IMG/VR virus record: IMGVR_UViG_3300009514_000788
Location: 1 to 21,556 of that record
Direction: 5' to 3' (one strand)
DNA from: a virus
DNA length: 21,556 bases
Both the position numbers and the translations under genes were made by a program. Below the pieces are notes generated by a model. The model was not told the origin of the DNA and did not search any database. It worked only from the letters and a program-made list of their open reading frames with translations. Numbering within the stretch: the stretch's first letter is position 1; each line of letters starts with the position of its first letter. Of this stretch, positions 7,059 to 14,190 are shown one piece after another.

Positions 7059-8541
7059 AGTTTCGAACGAGTTTGCCCTTGACAATTGAGAACATCTTCT
7101 CGAAGTTGTCTTCTACTGCTTTACCGTCTTTAACCATGCTATCGGCATGCAACGCCTTGATGCACTGCCTGGCCGAAGCTATGACTACCTTCTCAGAGGC
7201 TACGATTTCCTCTACAAGATTTCCGTCTCCGTCGAATTCCATCATCGTCTGATTTGGGACTTCGATTTCGACATCATAGAGAGGATTATCGGACTGGGCT
7301 CGGATGCCAAAGTGATCTGAAAGCTTCATCACCTTCACGTCTCGTTTTGTCAGGACAACACCACTATCAGAGGCTACGATACTGTGATAATCCTTCATCA
7401 AGTCTTCCAGACTTCCAAGATCAGATAGCTTCTTATCTGTCATCGCCTTTACACGACGCTGCAAAATCTTGCGACCTTTGAAAACGGTTTCATAAATTCC
7501 AGCATACTTACCACCATTCGTTCGGCGATCATAAGCAATCATTGCCCGAGCCACAGCGTCGTACATTCGAGGCGTTGCAGGAGCCATTGTGACAGCATTG
7601 GTAAGTGCCTTACCTGATTCGTCTCGGGCAATCTTAATCGCATCCATTTGACTGTGGTTCTTGGCTTCCATTTCATAGATGCCTGCAAAACAATCGTAGA
7701 AAGCACCTAGGAATAGTTTCCCGAAACTATGACATTCGCCACCAAGTACGTTGTCTGGCGTTTGGTAGGGCAATTTCTCTGGCGGGGTATATGTGAAGTC
7801 ATTGATAGCAGACCGCAAGGCTCCAGGTTTTCGGCCACCACGACCTTTAACGACATTGTAAATAGTTGTTCCCATTTCTTCGGCCAAGTTTGAGATGACA
7901 TTAGGCTTGCCAAGATCACCTTTCGTTGTCCGCAATGCATGCTCAAGAACTTCATCGGCTTGCATCATTGTTAGCATTGCGATACTATCAGCCCATGCTT
8001 CGTGGAATCCCCAAATTTCAAGGGCTTGCATACTCCAAAAATCAGGACGTAGACAATCAAGGAGTGCATGTCCCAATTCGTGAGCTACGATATCAACAGA
8101 ATCAACCGTGTAAACCATCTTTTTGGTTACGGGGTCCATCTCGAAAAAGAACTTCAATCCTCGTCGGTCATAGAATGCATTTAAGTCGCGTCCGGCACGG
8201 GGAACTACCCGAAGATTATTAGTAGCTGCCCACTTCTTAACTGGCGGCCTGATCTTTTGAAAGAATCCAATAGCAGTACAGAGTACGGCGTAAGCTTGTG
8301 CTGCTTGTCCTTCGGGTGTAAATGGTGCTACGCCCCCGCCTGCCCAGTTGGCAACTGAAAACGAGGGAGATGGCCGGGGTATTTCTGGTATTGGCTGTTG
8401 CCGAACAAGTTCGGGCGTAGTCATGTCGTTAAGAATGAACGACATCTGACCTGGAGCCATCGGAGCGGCCGACAAGATTGTATTATTCTTATCGTCATTT
8501 ACTTCCTTAGGATAGAAGAGAGACTTGATGAAATTTAGCAT
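7048..8541 (-). CDS. Zinc metallopeptidase-like protein (HExxH, gluzincin type)
   Basis: A 497-residue protein starting at ATG 8541 behind AAGGAGG; the frame is open 39 codons further upstream but that part crosses the divergent promoter. HELGH at residues 154-158 provides the zinc-binding histidines and catalytic Glu. FHEAWAD at 179-185 gives a third-ligand Glu181 followed by Asp185, the gluzincin 'E..aD' pattern 22 residues downstream. A hydrophobic segment lies near residue 85. Residues 30-75 are Pro-rich. The C-terminal 250 residues are helical and end KLVRNFIA. There is no signal peptide, so it acts in the cytoplasm or is packaged in the virion. I cannot name a family. A role in processing head proteins is one possibility, but only by context. 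Confidence 0.7.
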   Translation of the reverse strand: MLNFIKSLFYPKEVNDDKNNTILSAAPMAPGQMSFILNDMTTPELVRQQPIPEIPRPSPSFSVANWAGGGVAPFTPEGQAAQAYAVLCTAIGFFQKIRPPVKKWAATNNLRVVPRAGRDLNAFYDRRGLKFFFEMDPVTKKMVYTVDSVDIVAHELGHALLDCLRPDFWSMQALEIWGFHEAWADSIAMLTMMQADEVLEHALRTTKGDLGKPNVISNLAEEMGTTIYNVVKGRGGRKPGALRSAINDFTYTPPEKLPYQTPDNVLGGECHSFGKLFLGAFYDCFAGIYEMEAKNHSQMDAIKIARDESGKALTNAVTMAPATPRMYDAVARAMIAYDRRTNGGKYAGIYETVFKGRKILQRRVKAMTDKKLSDLGSLEDLMKDYHSIVASDSGVVLTKRDVKVMKLSDHFGIRAQSDNPLYDVEIEVPNQTMMEFDGDGNLVEEIVASEKVVIASARQCIKALHADSMVKDGKAVEDNFEKMFSIVKGKLVRNFIA

Positions 8542-8588
8542 TGCTACCTCCTTGATTACAACACTATATACGTTCCCCGTAAAACAAT
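8542..8588. promoter_or_regulatory. Bidirectional TATATA promoter, 47-base divergent gap
   Basis: TATATA at 8565-8570 lies 18 bases before plus ATG 8589 and 23 bases before minus ATG 8541. The minus side has an excellent ribosome site (AAGGAGG); the plus side has none. This is the third divergent gap with a single central palindromic box, here with room for short leaders. Function as a promoter is inferred from position. Confidence 0.5.
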
Positions 8589-9065
8589 ATGGATTTGATG
8601 AATACGAATATCTCTGAACTGCGAAAAGAAGCCTATCGACTTTGGGGTGTAGACCCAACGCGAGTTATTTACGATATGCCCCGTCACGCAAGTTTTGGCA
8701 GTAGATTTATGTTCAAGGCATGCTATGACGAAGAAGTCTTCAACTCGTGGCCGAGGGCATATGTCTTGACATTGCCAAATCTTGATACTGTTTCGCGGGT
8801 ACTCATGCCTGTGTATAACGTCAAGAATGATAGCCACGTGAAACTTGTCGTTCCAGCATGGTACGACATGCCCGCAGAACTACACCAAAAAATGGTGAAG
8901 CGAGTAGAAGAAGGAAAGCCAGTCTTCAAACGCCTGAAATGGTGGCAAAGACTGGCTAATAAGCTGGGATCGAAATACGAAGAGGTTTTGCCGGTTGAAG
9001 ACTACGTTTTTGAAGTCTTCAGAAATGATCGAGCAGAACTCTCGATCACTGTGCTTCCTGCTTAG
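8589..9065 (+). CDS. Hypothetical protein
   Basis: A 158-residue protein with an N-terminal helix (NISELRKEAYRLWGV), a beta-rich middle (VKLVVPAWYDM) and a basic helix (RLKWWQRLANKLGSKY) near residue 120. No signal peptide or catalytic motif is seen, and the family is not recognised. It starts at ATG 8589, 18 bases after TATATA; a second ATG three codons on is possible. Its 3' end overlaps the convergent gene by 20 bases. Confidence 0.55.
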   Translation: MDLMNTNISELRKEAYRLWGVDPTRVIYDMPRHASFGSRFMFKACYDEEVFNSWPRAYVLTLPNLDTVSRVLMPVYNVKNDSHVKLVVPAWYDMPAELHQKMVKRVEEGKPVFKRLKWWQRLANKLGSKYEEVLPVEDYVFEVFRNDRAELSITVLPA

Positions 9066-9639
9066 CTTCGTCTTGTTTTTTCTTGACAGCTTCGTAGATG
9101 TCTTTTGGTAAAATCCCAGGCATTCCTGCTTGGCCTGACATCCAGAATTTAGCGAATTTTCCGTTACTCATCTTCACATAGCTTCTGTGCCATTTCCAAA
9201 ATGGTTGCTTTTCTTTAGCGAACCAATCCGAGTAAAGGTCTAGCACGGCGTCCACTCGCATTGGTGGAGAGTCCGTATGAAGCTCGATCCGAACAGATTC
9301 ACCAGCCTTCAGCGGAAAGACACAAGGAAGTTGGCCAGGGCCAACGCCATTGACATAAATGTTGGCGACAGGCCAATGAGCCATGATTTCTGTTTGCCCT
9401 GAGTTGGTCATGACGCAATAGTAGAGATACTTGCTGTCTTTGGGATCGGGATTCAAAGTGACTTGACATGTAGCTTCGAGCACACCTTGCCCTCCACCCA
9501 TTTTGCCGCCCCAGGGACGGCTGAACCCCTCATCAGTCTCCTTGTATGGCCATCCGCCACCTAAAACGATGTTGTCAAAGTCTCCAGCAAAAGCGATAGA
9601 GCAAAACAGCGAAAACAAAAGAGTCAGGAAAGTCTTCAT
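9046..9639 (-). CDS. Secreted hypothetical protein
   Basis: A 197-residue protein with a clear Sec signal peptide (MKTFLTLLFSLFCSIAFA, cleavage after residue 18). ATG 9639 overlaps the stop of the upstream minus gene (ATGA), and AGAGG lies upstream. The mature part begins with Gly-rich sequence (LGGGWPYKE, KMGGGQG), has a beta-rich core with two Cys (ATCQVTL, LYYCVMT) and a charged C-terminus (KKKQDEAKQEAQ). The core (VNGVGPGQLPCVF, then KAGESVRIELHTD) looks like a beta-sandwich. The family is not recognised. It should be exported to the periplasm or beyond. Confidence 0.6.
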   Translation of the reverse strand: MKTFLTLLFSLFCSIAFAGDFDNIVLGGGWPYKETDEGFSRPWGGKMGGGQGVLEATCQVTLNPDPKDSKYLYYCVMTNSGQTEIMAHWPVANIYVNGVGPGQLPCVFPLKAGESVRIELHTDSPPMRVDAVLDLYSDWFAKEKQPFWKWHRSYVKMSNGKFAKFWMSGQAGMPGILPKDIYEAVKKKQDEAKQEAQ

Positions 9640-10490
9640 TGGATTTGAACCTCTTGATAGAAGCACTCGGATTCGTTTACATTGACGCGACCTAAGTTAT
9701 CTTTGGAGATCAGTGCCACGTAATAAGTTCCTGCGGCCAGTAAATCACCGCCGGCTGGTTTCCCCCCTCCAAAGGTTTCCACGCAGAATTCTTCTTGCTT
9801 GGCCCCGATATCTTGTTTGTCTGGTATCCAATGTGGCTTGATCTGCACAAACGGTTCTTTGCGGGCATAGAAATCGTATGCAACAATAGTTGCCAAGTTC
9901 ATCGGCGTGGAAATCAACACATTGATCTTCTGGCCGCTGCTTTTTGCAATGAAAGGAACAGCCTGAGGTCGTTGAAGTTGAGATTTTGCCCCTAAAAGTA
10001 CGGTTTGTCTATGCCATCGGTCTGCAAGATTTTCAATGAATGCACCCTTGAAGTATTTGCACTTAGGTCGAGATGCAATGTGAATAGTATTCCCAGTGGC
10101 TTTCGTAATCAGACTATACTCCGGAGGGGCTCCATCAAGATTGTTCAGGAAGGCTATAGGATCGCCTATATTGGCGTCTAAGCCCTTCGGGCCAGCATCA
10201 TGGACTTCGATATGGTCATCGTCCTCGAAGGGCTTTACGAGGTACGTGCGGCGGCAGGACGAGGGAGCAGAAGTTCTCTTGCCGTCAATCAACCAAGAAA
10301 CTAATTCGTCAGGATCGACATAAACGGTATGAACTTGATCATGTCCCCAGGCTTCAGCTTTCAAATAGAATTTGGTACTGGCGTTTGGAGAATTATTAGG
10401 TCGCACATTCTCAATGTCGATATTGATGTCGCGTACTGAATGATTCCCTCGTAGTGGATCTACATATTGTTGTCGAATTATCGCACTCAT
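9636..10490 (-). CDS. Putative structural or beta-sandwich protein
   Basis: A 284-residue protein without signal peptide or membrane segment. It is beta-rich, and the C-terminus (LLAAGTYYVALISKDNLGRV) resembles a fibronectin-III or Ig-like strand pair, as found in many phage virion and fibre proteins. The N-terminal third has INIDIENVRPNN and a dense acidic stretch (KPFEDDDHIEVHDAG). The start ATG 10490 is 17 bases from the divergent ATG and has no clear ribosome site. It is coupled by a 4-base overlap to the secreted gene downstream, so the two may act together. Assignment to the virion is a guess from composition. Confidence 0.5.
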   Translation of the reverse strand: MSAIIRQQYVDPLRGNHSVRDINIDIENVRPNNSPNASTKFYLKAEAWGHDQVHTVYVDPDELVSWLIDGKRTSAPSSCRRTYLVKPFEDDDHIEVHDAGPKGLDANIGDPIAFLNNLDGAPPEYSLITKATGNTIHIASRPKCKYFKGAFIENLADRWHRQTVLLGAKSQLQRPQAVPFIAKSSGQKINVLISTPMNLATIVAYDFYARKEPFVQIKPHWIPDKQDIGAKQEEFCVETFGGGKPAGGDLLAAGTYYVALISKDNLGRVNVNESECFYQEVQIQ

Positions 10491-10507
10491 GCTCTAGTAG
10501 AGAGACA

Positions 10508-11065
10508 ATGGTAAGTAATCCAGAAGAACTAGCTCGAAAAATCAAACTGATCAAAGAACAGCGAGAAGCTGAAGCGATCAAGAAGAACCTTCCACGCAAA
10601 TTGCGGGCATTGTCCGACAGTATGGGATATGAGATACGATCCGAACAAGGTGAATACGGATGTGGGATAGATCAAAATTACTGGCCAGAAGACTGGGAAT
10701 GGCAGTTACCTGACGAAGCTGAGGAGAATGAAGAATTCGACTTAGAGCGGATGCCTGTGGCCGACATTTCATCCGAGGTAATCGGCTATTGCTACGATGG
10801 TCTATCAATTGGTTTTCATTTCGAACTCAAGCACTTATTACAATCCAATGAGATTCAAGCCTACTATCAGGGCAAAATGGTCTATCACGAAATCGGTGGA
10901 GAGCTACACTGTTATGTGCCGATGAAAGAATGGGAAGACAGAGTGGAAAAGCTCTGCGAACATCTAGCCGTAAGAATCCAAGAAAAGGAGAAGCCTGATC
11001 TGGGTTTATGGCAAAGACGAATGCAACAAATCAAAGACTATCTCAAGGAAAAATGGGGAGTGTGA
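10508..11065 (+). CDS. Acidic hypothetical protein
   Basis: A 185-residue protein. ATG 10508 is chosen because it follows GAGAG and avoids overlap with the divergent gene. The N-terminus is a charged helix (NPEELARKIKLIKEQREAEA), followed by a strongly acidic stretch (DEAEENEEFDLERMP) near residue 70 and an alpha/beta C-terminal region with HELGH-free, non-catalytic sequence. The family is not recognised. It is followed after one base by the next gene, so they form an operon. Confidence 0.55.
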   Translation: MVSNPEELARKIKLIKEQREAEAIKKNLPRKLRALSDSMGYEIRSEQGEYGCGIDQNYWPEDWEWQLPDEAEENEEFDLERMPVADISSEVIGYCYDGLSIGFHFELKHLLQSNEIQAYYQGKMVYHEIGGELHCYVPMKEWEDRVEKLCEHLAVRIQEKEKPDLGLWQRRMQQIKDYLKEKWGV

Positions 11066-11066
11066 A

Positions 11067-11612
11067 ATGTTTGGATCGGCTCAAGACGAACGCGACTTCT
11101 GGAAAGAATGCTGCTCGAAGGGCATGTTGGCCTATCTGAATCCCGCCAACCAGAACTTTTATGTCAAAAAAGTTGCCACGCCCGTAGACGAGCGGACCAG
11201 TCTCGATGGCGGCGAAATCCAAATTCAATATTTCCCTTCGGAAGATCAGGCGATTGAGTTCATCAAGAGCTTCCTGAATTGGCAGCCAATGGGTAAACTT
11301 GGAGAGTTTGAGCCGCCAGAATTGGGTTCTCGTGCCATCTCTGGTACTGAAGCTGGCCCAAAGACGGCGGCAGAGTCGGCAGAGTTAATCCAAGTTAATG
11401 TATACCTACTTTATGACATTGGATTTGGATTGGCAAACGAGAGCGTGGGCACGGTCCAGGCACAAAGCCTAGAGGAAGCCAACGAAAAAGCCCATAATCT
11501 TGCTCGCAAGGTATTCGAGCGAGAGCACCCCGACGAAAAATGGGAACGGATTGACAAGGAAGTGAAACTCCAAAGGATGGAACAATGCCAAGAATCAAGG
11601 TTCATTGCCTAG
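11067..11612 (+). CDS. Hypothetical protein
   Basis: A 181-residue protein starting one base after the preceding stop. The first 90 residues (from SAQDERDFWKECCSKGM) look like a small alpha/beta domain. A linker rich in Ala, Gly, Glu and Ser follows, then a second small domain (QVNVYLLYDIGFG, then AQSLEEANEKAHNLARKVFE) resembling a beta-alpha unit. The family is not recognised. Its 3' end overlaps the next gene by 28 bases. Confidence 0.55.
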   Translation: MFGSAQDERDFWKECCSKGMLAYLNPANQNFYVKKVATPVDERTSLDGGEIQIQYFPSEDQAIEFIKSFLNWQPMGKLGEFEPPELGSRAISGTEAGPKTAAESAELIQVNVYLLYDIGFGLANESVGTVQAQSLEEANEKAHNLARKVFEREHPDEKWERIDKEVKLQRMEQCQESRFIA

Positions 11613-12076
11613 CAAAGTGCGTCATGGCACTTGCTTTCCTCTTTGCAGGTAACACCGGTTTTGCCAATGAGCCAAAACCGGAAGATTTACCGGTCTATTT
11701 GGTCGAAGATGAATTTGACTTCGTTCAGATCGTTCATCGGTATGGCTACGATGAATACGGCTATTACTATAGCGATTCAACCGATGCCATCTTCTGGAAG
11801 AAAGATGTTTTTGGTGACATGCGAGCATGGTGTGTCGTCACTTCAATCGACACTTACCGCCCGATGATCTTCCATAGAGAAAACGGTAACTTCGTCATAG
11901 AATTCGAAGATACTTTCTGGAATTGGAAAATTCAAAAGTCCTGTAAAGTCTACAGAATCGTCAAGGTAAAGATCATATCGGTCATCTCTGCCAAATTCAA
12001 AGACTTTTCTGTGCCGCAAATTCCATTCGGCTTTGGTGGCTTTACAGAGCCCAACGTGAAGTGCCCACGACCCTAA
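11585..12076 (+). CDS. Secreted hypothetical protein
   Basis: A 163-residue protein with a signal peptide (basic MPRIKVH, hydrophobic VMALAFLFAG, cleavage near GFA-NEP, about residue 27). AAGGA lies 8 bases before ATG 11585. The mature part is rich in Tyr, Asp and Phe (YGYDEYGYYYSD) and contains Cys pairs. The family is not recognised. The last codons and the TAA (12074-12076) overlap the end of the tnpB remnant on the other strand, so the original C-terminus may have been altered by that insertion. Confidence 0.55.
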   Translation: MPRIKVHCLAKCVMALAFLFAGNTGFANEPKPEDLPVYLVEDEFDFVQIVHRYGYDEYGYYYSDSTDAIFWKKDVFGDMRAWCVVTSIDTYRPMIFHRENGNFVIEFEDTFWNWKIQKSCKVYRIVKVKIISVISAKFKDFSVPQIPFGFGGFTEPNVKCPRP

Positions 12077-12180
12077 AGGGTAGGGGCTTCCTGCTTCATC
12101 CTCAATCGCACTTGAGCCAACTCAAGTAGTCTTACATCAAGTCCACAGGCTTTAATTTCCGCACTTCCTGCGGTATTAGA
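12062..12180 (-). ncRNA. Possible orphan omega-RNA (reRNA) scaffold / IS right end
   Basis: In IS200/IS605 elements the omega RNA is made from the 3' end of tnpB and the right end of the element. Just that part is retained here. The minus strand can fold ACTTGAG with CTCAAGT (loop of 4, 12110-12127), CCGCA with TGCGG (12159-12173) and ACCCT with AGGGT at the 3' end (12070-12082). TTTTGA and TAATAC about 16 bases apart just upstream could be a promoter. Expression and function are unproven; it may be only a decaying fragment. Confidence 0.3.
12073..12180 (-). pseudogene. tnpB: 3' remnant of an IS200/IS605-family tnpB gene
   Basis: On the minus strand, 35 codons ending at TAG (12075-12073) read NTAGSAEIKACGLDVR, then LELAQVRLRMKQEAPTL. 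This is the typical last segment of IS1341/IS605-type TnpB proteins: the 'NtaGsagi.ACG' stretch just after the zinc finger and RuvC end, and the 'lKQEAPt' terminus. The frame is interrupted 10 codons upstream of the first Asn and no zinc finger or nuclease core is present, so only the tail survives. The DNA continues past the stop with AGCCCCTACCCTTTAGGGT, the right-end hairpin type of these elements. The family call rests on recognition by eye. Confidence 0.65.
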
Positions 12181-12233
12181 GAATTTTAATTTACTCAAAA
12201 CTAATCACTCTTGGTTTTCGAGCGACTTAAATT

Positions 12234-12258
12234 AAAAGCCCGCCGAAGCGGGCTTTTT
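12234..12258. terminator. Bidirectional intrinsic terminator with UUCG-type loop
   Basis: AAAAGCCCGC and GCGGGCTTTT form a 10-base-pair stem with a 4-base loop (CGAA on plus, TTCG closed by C-G on minus), flanked by A and T runs. It lies just after the stop of the minus-strand gene (12272) and should end that transcript. It can also stop transcription from the plus-strand genes upstream. Confidence 0.85.
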
Positions 12259-12271
12259 GAAGCGAATGCGA

Positions 12272-12835
12272 TTAGTGAGTCACCATCCAGGCGATCATCC
12301 CAAGAATTGCAGCTACGGAAACCCAGCCCAGGGTTGAGTAGAAGTAATCACTCCAAGAAGTTTCATTTTCCGGAACTACCACTTCTGCTTCTCCGTACTT
12401 GTTCTCGTAATAGGCGTGAACTTTATCGCCTTCTTCTTCAGATTCGGTTTCTACGGCTGTAACTACTGGGGGGGTGAGCCTCGCGGAGATGTCATCAAGC
12501 TGGCTCATCATTGCAATCATCATTGGATCGGGCTGCTTATCCTTCGATCCATGCTTGCACATCTTTGTCTTGTGTTGGGGGGCCAAGGCAAAAGCCTCAT
12601 CAGGAACCGTGAGAACTTCAGTCTCAACCGAGCCGTCGTCGCCAAAATGTTCAACGGTTTCCTCAACAGGAATAGTCTTGAGCATTTGGGTGCGGCGTTC
12701 CTTGGTCTTCATTGGAACAACTTCTTCGAGAGTTTCCAGAACGACTTTTTTGCTACCGTCGGCAAGATCGGTCGTATTGGTACGCTTCTCTACCCGAACG
12801 CCGTCTTCTACTCTTTGAAATCTTTCTACTTGCAT
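12272..12835 (-). CDS. Tail-anchored membrane protein, unknown
   Basis: A 187-residue protein with one transmembrane segment at the C-terminus (residues about 166-185, LGWVSVAAILGMIAWM) and only His after it. The long N-terminal part is cytoplasmic by topology, charged and probably helical, with Thr/Glu/Val-rich sequence (KKVVLETLEEVVP) and a Cys-His spot (KMCKHGSKD). GGAG lies 6 bases before the ATG. TACAAT (12865-12860 on minus) about 24 bases upstream looks like a -10 box, and the gene ends at a strong terminator. It appears to be a single-gene unit. The family is not recognised. Confidence 0.6.
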   Translation of the reverse strand: MQVERFQRVEDGVRVEKRTNTTDLADGSKKVVLETLEEVVPMKTKERRTQMLKTIPVEETVEHFGDDGSVETEVLTVPDEAFALAPQHKTKMCKHGSKDKQPDPMMIAMMSQLDDISARLTPPVVTAVETESEEEGDKVHAYYENKYGEAEVVVPENETSWSDYFYSTLGWVSVAAILGMIAWMVTH

Positions 12836-12859
12836 TTGGTTCTCCGATTCGCTTCATTT

Positions 12860-12880
12860 ATTGTATCGGCTTGTGATACA
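12860..12880 (-). promoter_or_regulatory. Promoter with overlapping inverted repeat (possible operator)
   Basis: On the minus strand TACAAT (12865-12860) fits a sigma70-type -10 box for the gene starting at 12835. The inverted repeat TGTATC - 7 bases - GATACA (12862-12880) overlaps it, as an operator for a dimeric repressor would. A matching -35 box is not clear. Confidence 0.35.
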
Positions 12881-12931
12881 GATTAGTGTAGTTTTTGTTT
12901 CCAAAAAACTTTCAATTCACCGGAACTCTAG

Positions 12932-12937
12932 TATATA
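12932..12937 (+). promoter_or_regulatory. TATATA promoter-like box
   Basis: TATATA 29 bases before ATG 12967, flanked by the short inverted repeat GAACT/AGTTC (12923-12941). This is the same box found in the divergent gaps at 4864, 6613 and 8565. Confidence 0.4.
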
Positions 12938-12966
12938 GTTCTGAATACGTATTAGTGGGAACAAAC

Positions 12967-13866
12967 ATGACTTACTTTCTAAACGTGTTTCCGTCAGAGT
13001 TTAAGGGCGTCTGGGTTCTCGGGGATCGACAGTATTCCCCGGAATTTCGCTGCCCTGGCAACTTTGGCCGAGACGATGAACTAATCAAAGCCTGGAATCT
13101 GCCTCCTTACGATTTGAGTGGTGTGGATGCCGATGGAAACGATACAAGTGATCTAACCATCTCTTTTGCTTTCGATCCGGACCTGACGCTTTACAATGAT
13201 ATCGTAGTAGATATTACTTCTATGGCGGTGTCAGCAGCCGCTGTTACTGTCGATGAAATTGTGGCGGCCCTAAATGCGAACTCGACATTTGCTAGTTATT
13301 TCCTAGCCTTTGCTCACTGGCCGCAGTCTCCTGCATCTGACGCCCGAGAACTGCGTATTCGATCCAAACGACCTGGGGTGAACATGCGGTACTACGTGAA
13401 TCGTTTTGGAGCAGAGACAGTGCTTCAATTCAACGCACGTGCAGGCGTGGCCGAATTACCAACTTATTTTGACCGACATACTATCGACAACCAAGACGCT
13501 TTTGCCGACAGCGTTGGAAATCTGATCGCTCTTGACCCTGCTGCTGCTGGCGGAGCTAGTGTTGTTGATGATGATGTTATCAATGACGCCGTGAACGCAA
13601 AGGGTGTATCCCTTGGGCTTGATGCTTCGGTTGTTCAAGATGACTACTTATTGCTTCGCGGTCGTTCCGGTTTGTTCTTGTTTGAGAACAACACTGTAGA
13701 CGGCAGCAATCGTATTACGGAGACGATCCAGTATCATGCAGGGGCTCAAGTAGGCGATTTAGCTATGCGAATTGCCTACACCTATACGGGAGCTAATACA
13801 ATGCCAGATCAAGTTACACGAGAGCCGTACACGCTTACTTCTGGAGACATCATCACGCCTCCATAA
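12967..13866 (+). CDS. Putative virion structural protein
   Basis: A 299-residue protein. ATG 12967 follows GTGGGA and a TATATA box; a TTG at 12895 in the same frame is unlikely. There is no signal peptide. The sequence is beta-rich and acidic with AVTVDEIVAALNANSTFASY near residue 95, a motif of the 'assign nearby grid, then sample' type common in phage virion proteins. It also has RELRIRSKRPGVNMRYY and a Gly/Asp-rich second half, ending PYTLTSGDIITPP. It resembles phage minor structural proteins in composition only. A strong terminator follows 22 bases after the stop. Confidence 0.5.
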   Translation: MTYFLNVFPSEFKGVWVLGDRQYSPEFRCPGNFGRDDELIKAWNLPPYDLSGVDADGNDTSDLTISFAFDPDLTLYNDIVVDITSMAVSAAAVTVDEIVAALNANSTFASYFLAFAHWPQSPASDARELRIRSKRPGVNMRYYVNRFGAETVLQFNARAGVAELPTYFDRHTIDNQDAFADSVGNLIALDPAAAGGASVVDDDVINDAVNAKGVSLGLDASVVQDDYLLLRGRSGLFLFENNTVDGSNRITETIQYHAGAQVGDLAMRIAYTYTGANTMPDQVTREPYTLTSGDIITPP

Positions 13867-13887
13867 TGATACGCACTGGTGGAAAAG

Positions 13888-13922
13888 AAAAAGCCCAGCG
13901 AGTTTCCTCGCTGGGCTTTTTT
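13888..13922. terminator. Bidirectional intrinsic terminator
   Basis: GCCCAGCGAG and CTCGCTGGGC form a perfect 10-base-pair stem with loop TTTC, preceded by five A and followed by six T. It serves the structural gene ending at 13866 and the minus-strand operon ending at 13940. Confidence 0.9.
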
Positions 13923-13939
13923 CATTGCAAGCTCTGGAT

Positions 13940-14179
13940 TTACCAGGGCTCTCCGTCTGTGATCGACAGACGTTCGAAGTCCACGAGCTTCTCGCGGGAG
14001 TAGCTCTTAATGACTTCTTCGCTCTCATCGCGGACTTCGTTGCCCTCGCGGACTTCGAAACCCTTGATGACGTTTCGGCTGAGTTCAGTCAGCAAGACCG
14101 TCCGACGGACGGGCTTCGAATGACTTCCCTTGTAGCGAAACTTTGCAACGGGCTTGTTGCGGATAACAGTGGTACTCAT
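13940..14179 (-). CDS. Small hypothetical protein downstream of CYTH gene
   Basis: A 79-residue basic-to-acidic protein starting at ATG 14179 with AAGGAG upstream; an ATG five codons earlier lacks a ribosome site. It begins MSTTVIRNKPVAKFRYKGSH, has PVRRTVLLTEL and then VIKGFEVREGNEVR, a compact beta-rich pattern like a small binding domain. The family is not recognised. It is the last gene of the ferritin-CYTH operon before the terminator. A TATATA box at 14205-14210, inside the end of the CYTH gene and 25 bases upstream, may give it its own transcript. Confidence 0.55.
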   Translation of the reverse strand: MSTTVIRNKPVAKFRYKGSHSKPVRRTVLLTELSRNVIKGFEVREGNEVRDESEEVIKSYSREKLVDFERLSITDGEPW

Positions 14180-14190
14180 ACCAAACTCCT

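Noticed and set aside
10491-10507. A fourth divergent gap (17 bases) as another TATATA promoter
   Set aside because: It contains CTCTAGTAGAG but no TATATA, so it was not counted with the shared-box promoters.
12416-12886. Plus-strand open frame of 156 codons opposite the tail-anchored gene
   Set aside because: The minus-strand gene has a ribosome site, a promoter-like box, a transmembrane tail and a terminator; the plus frame has none of these.
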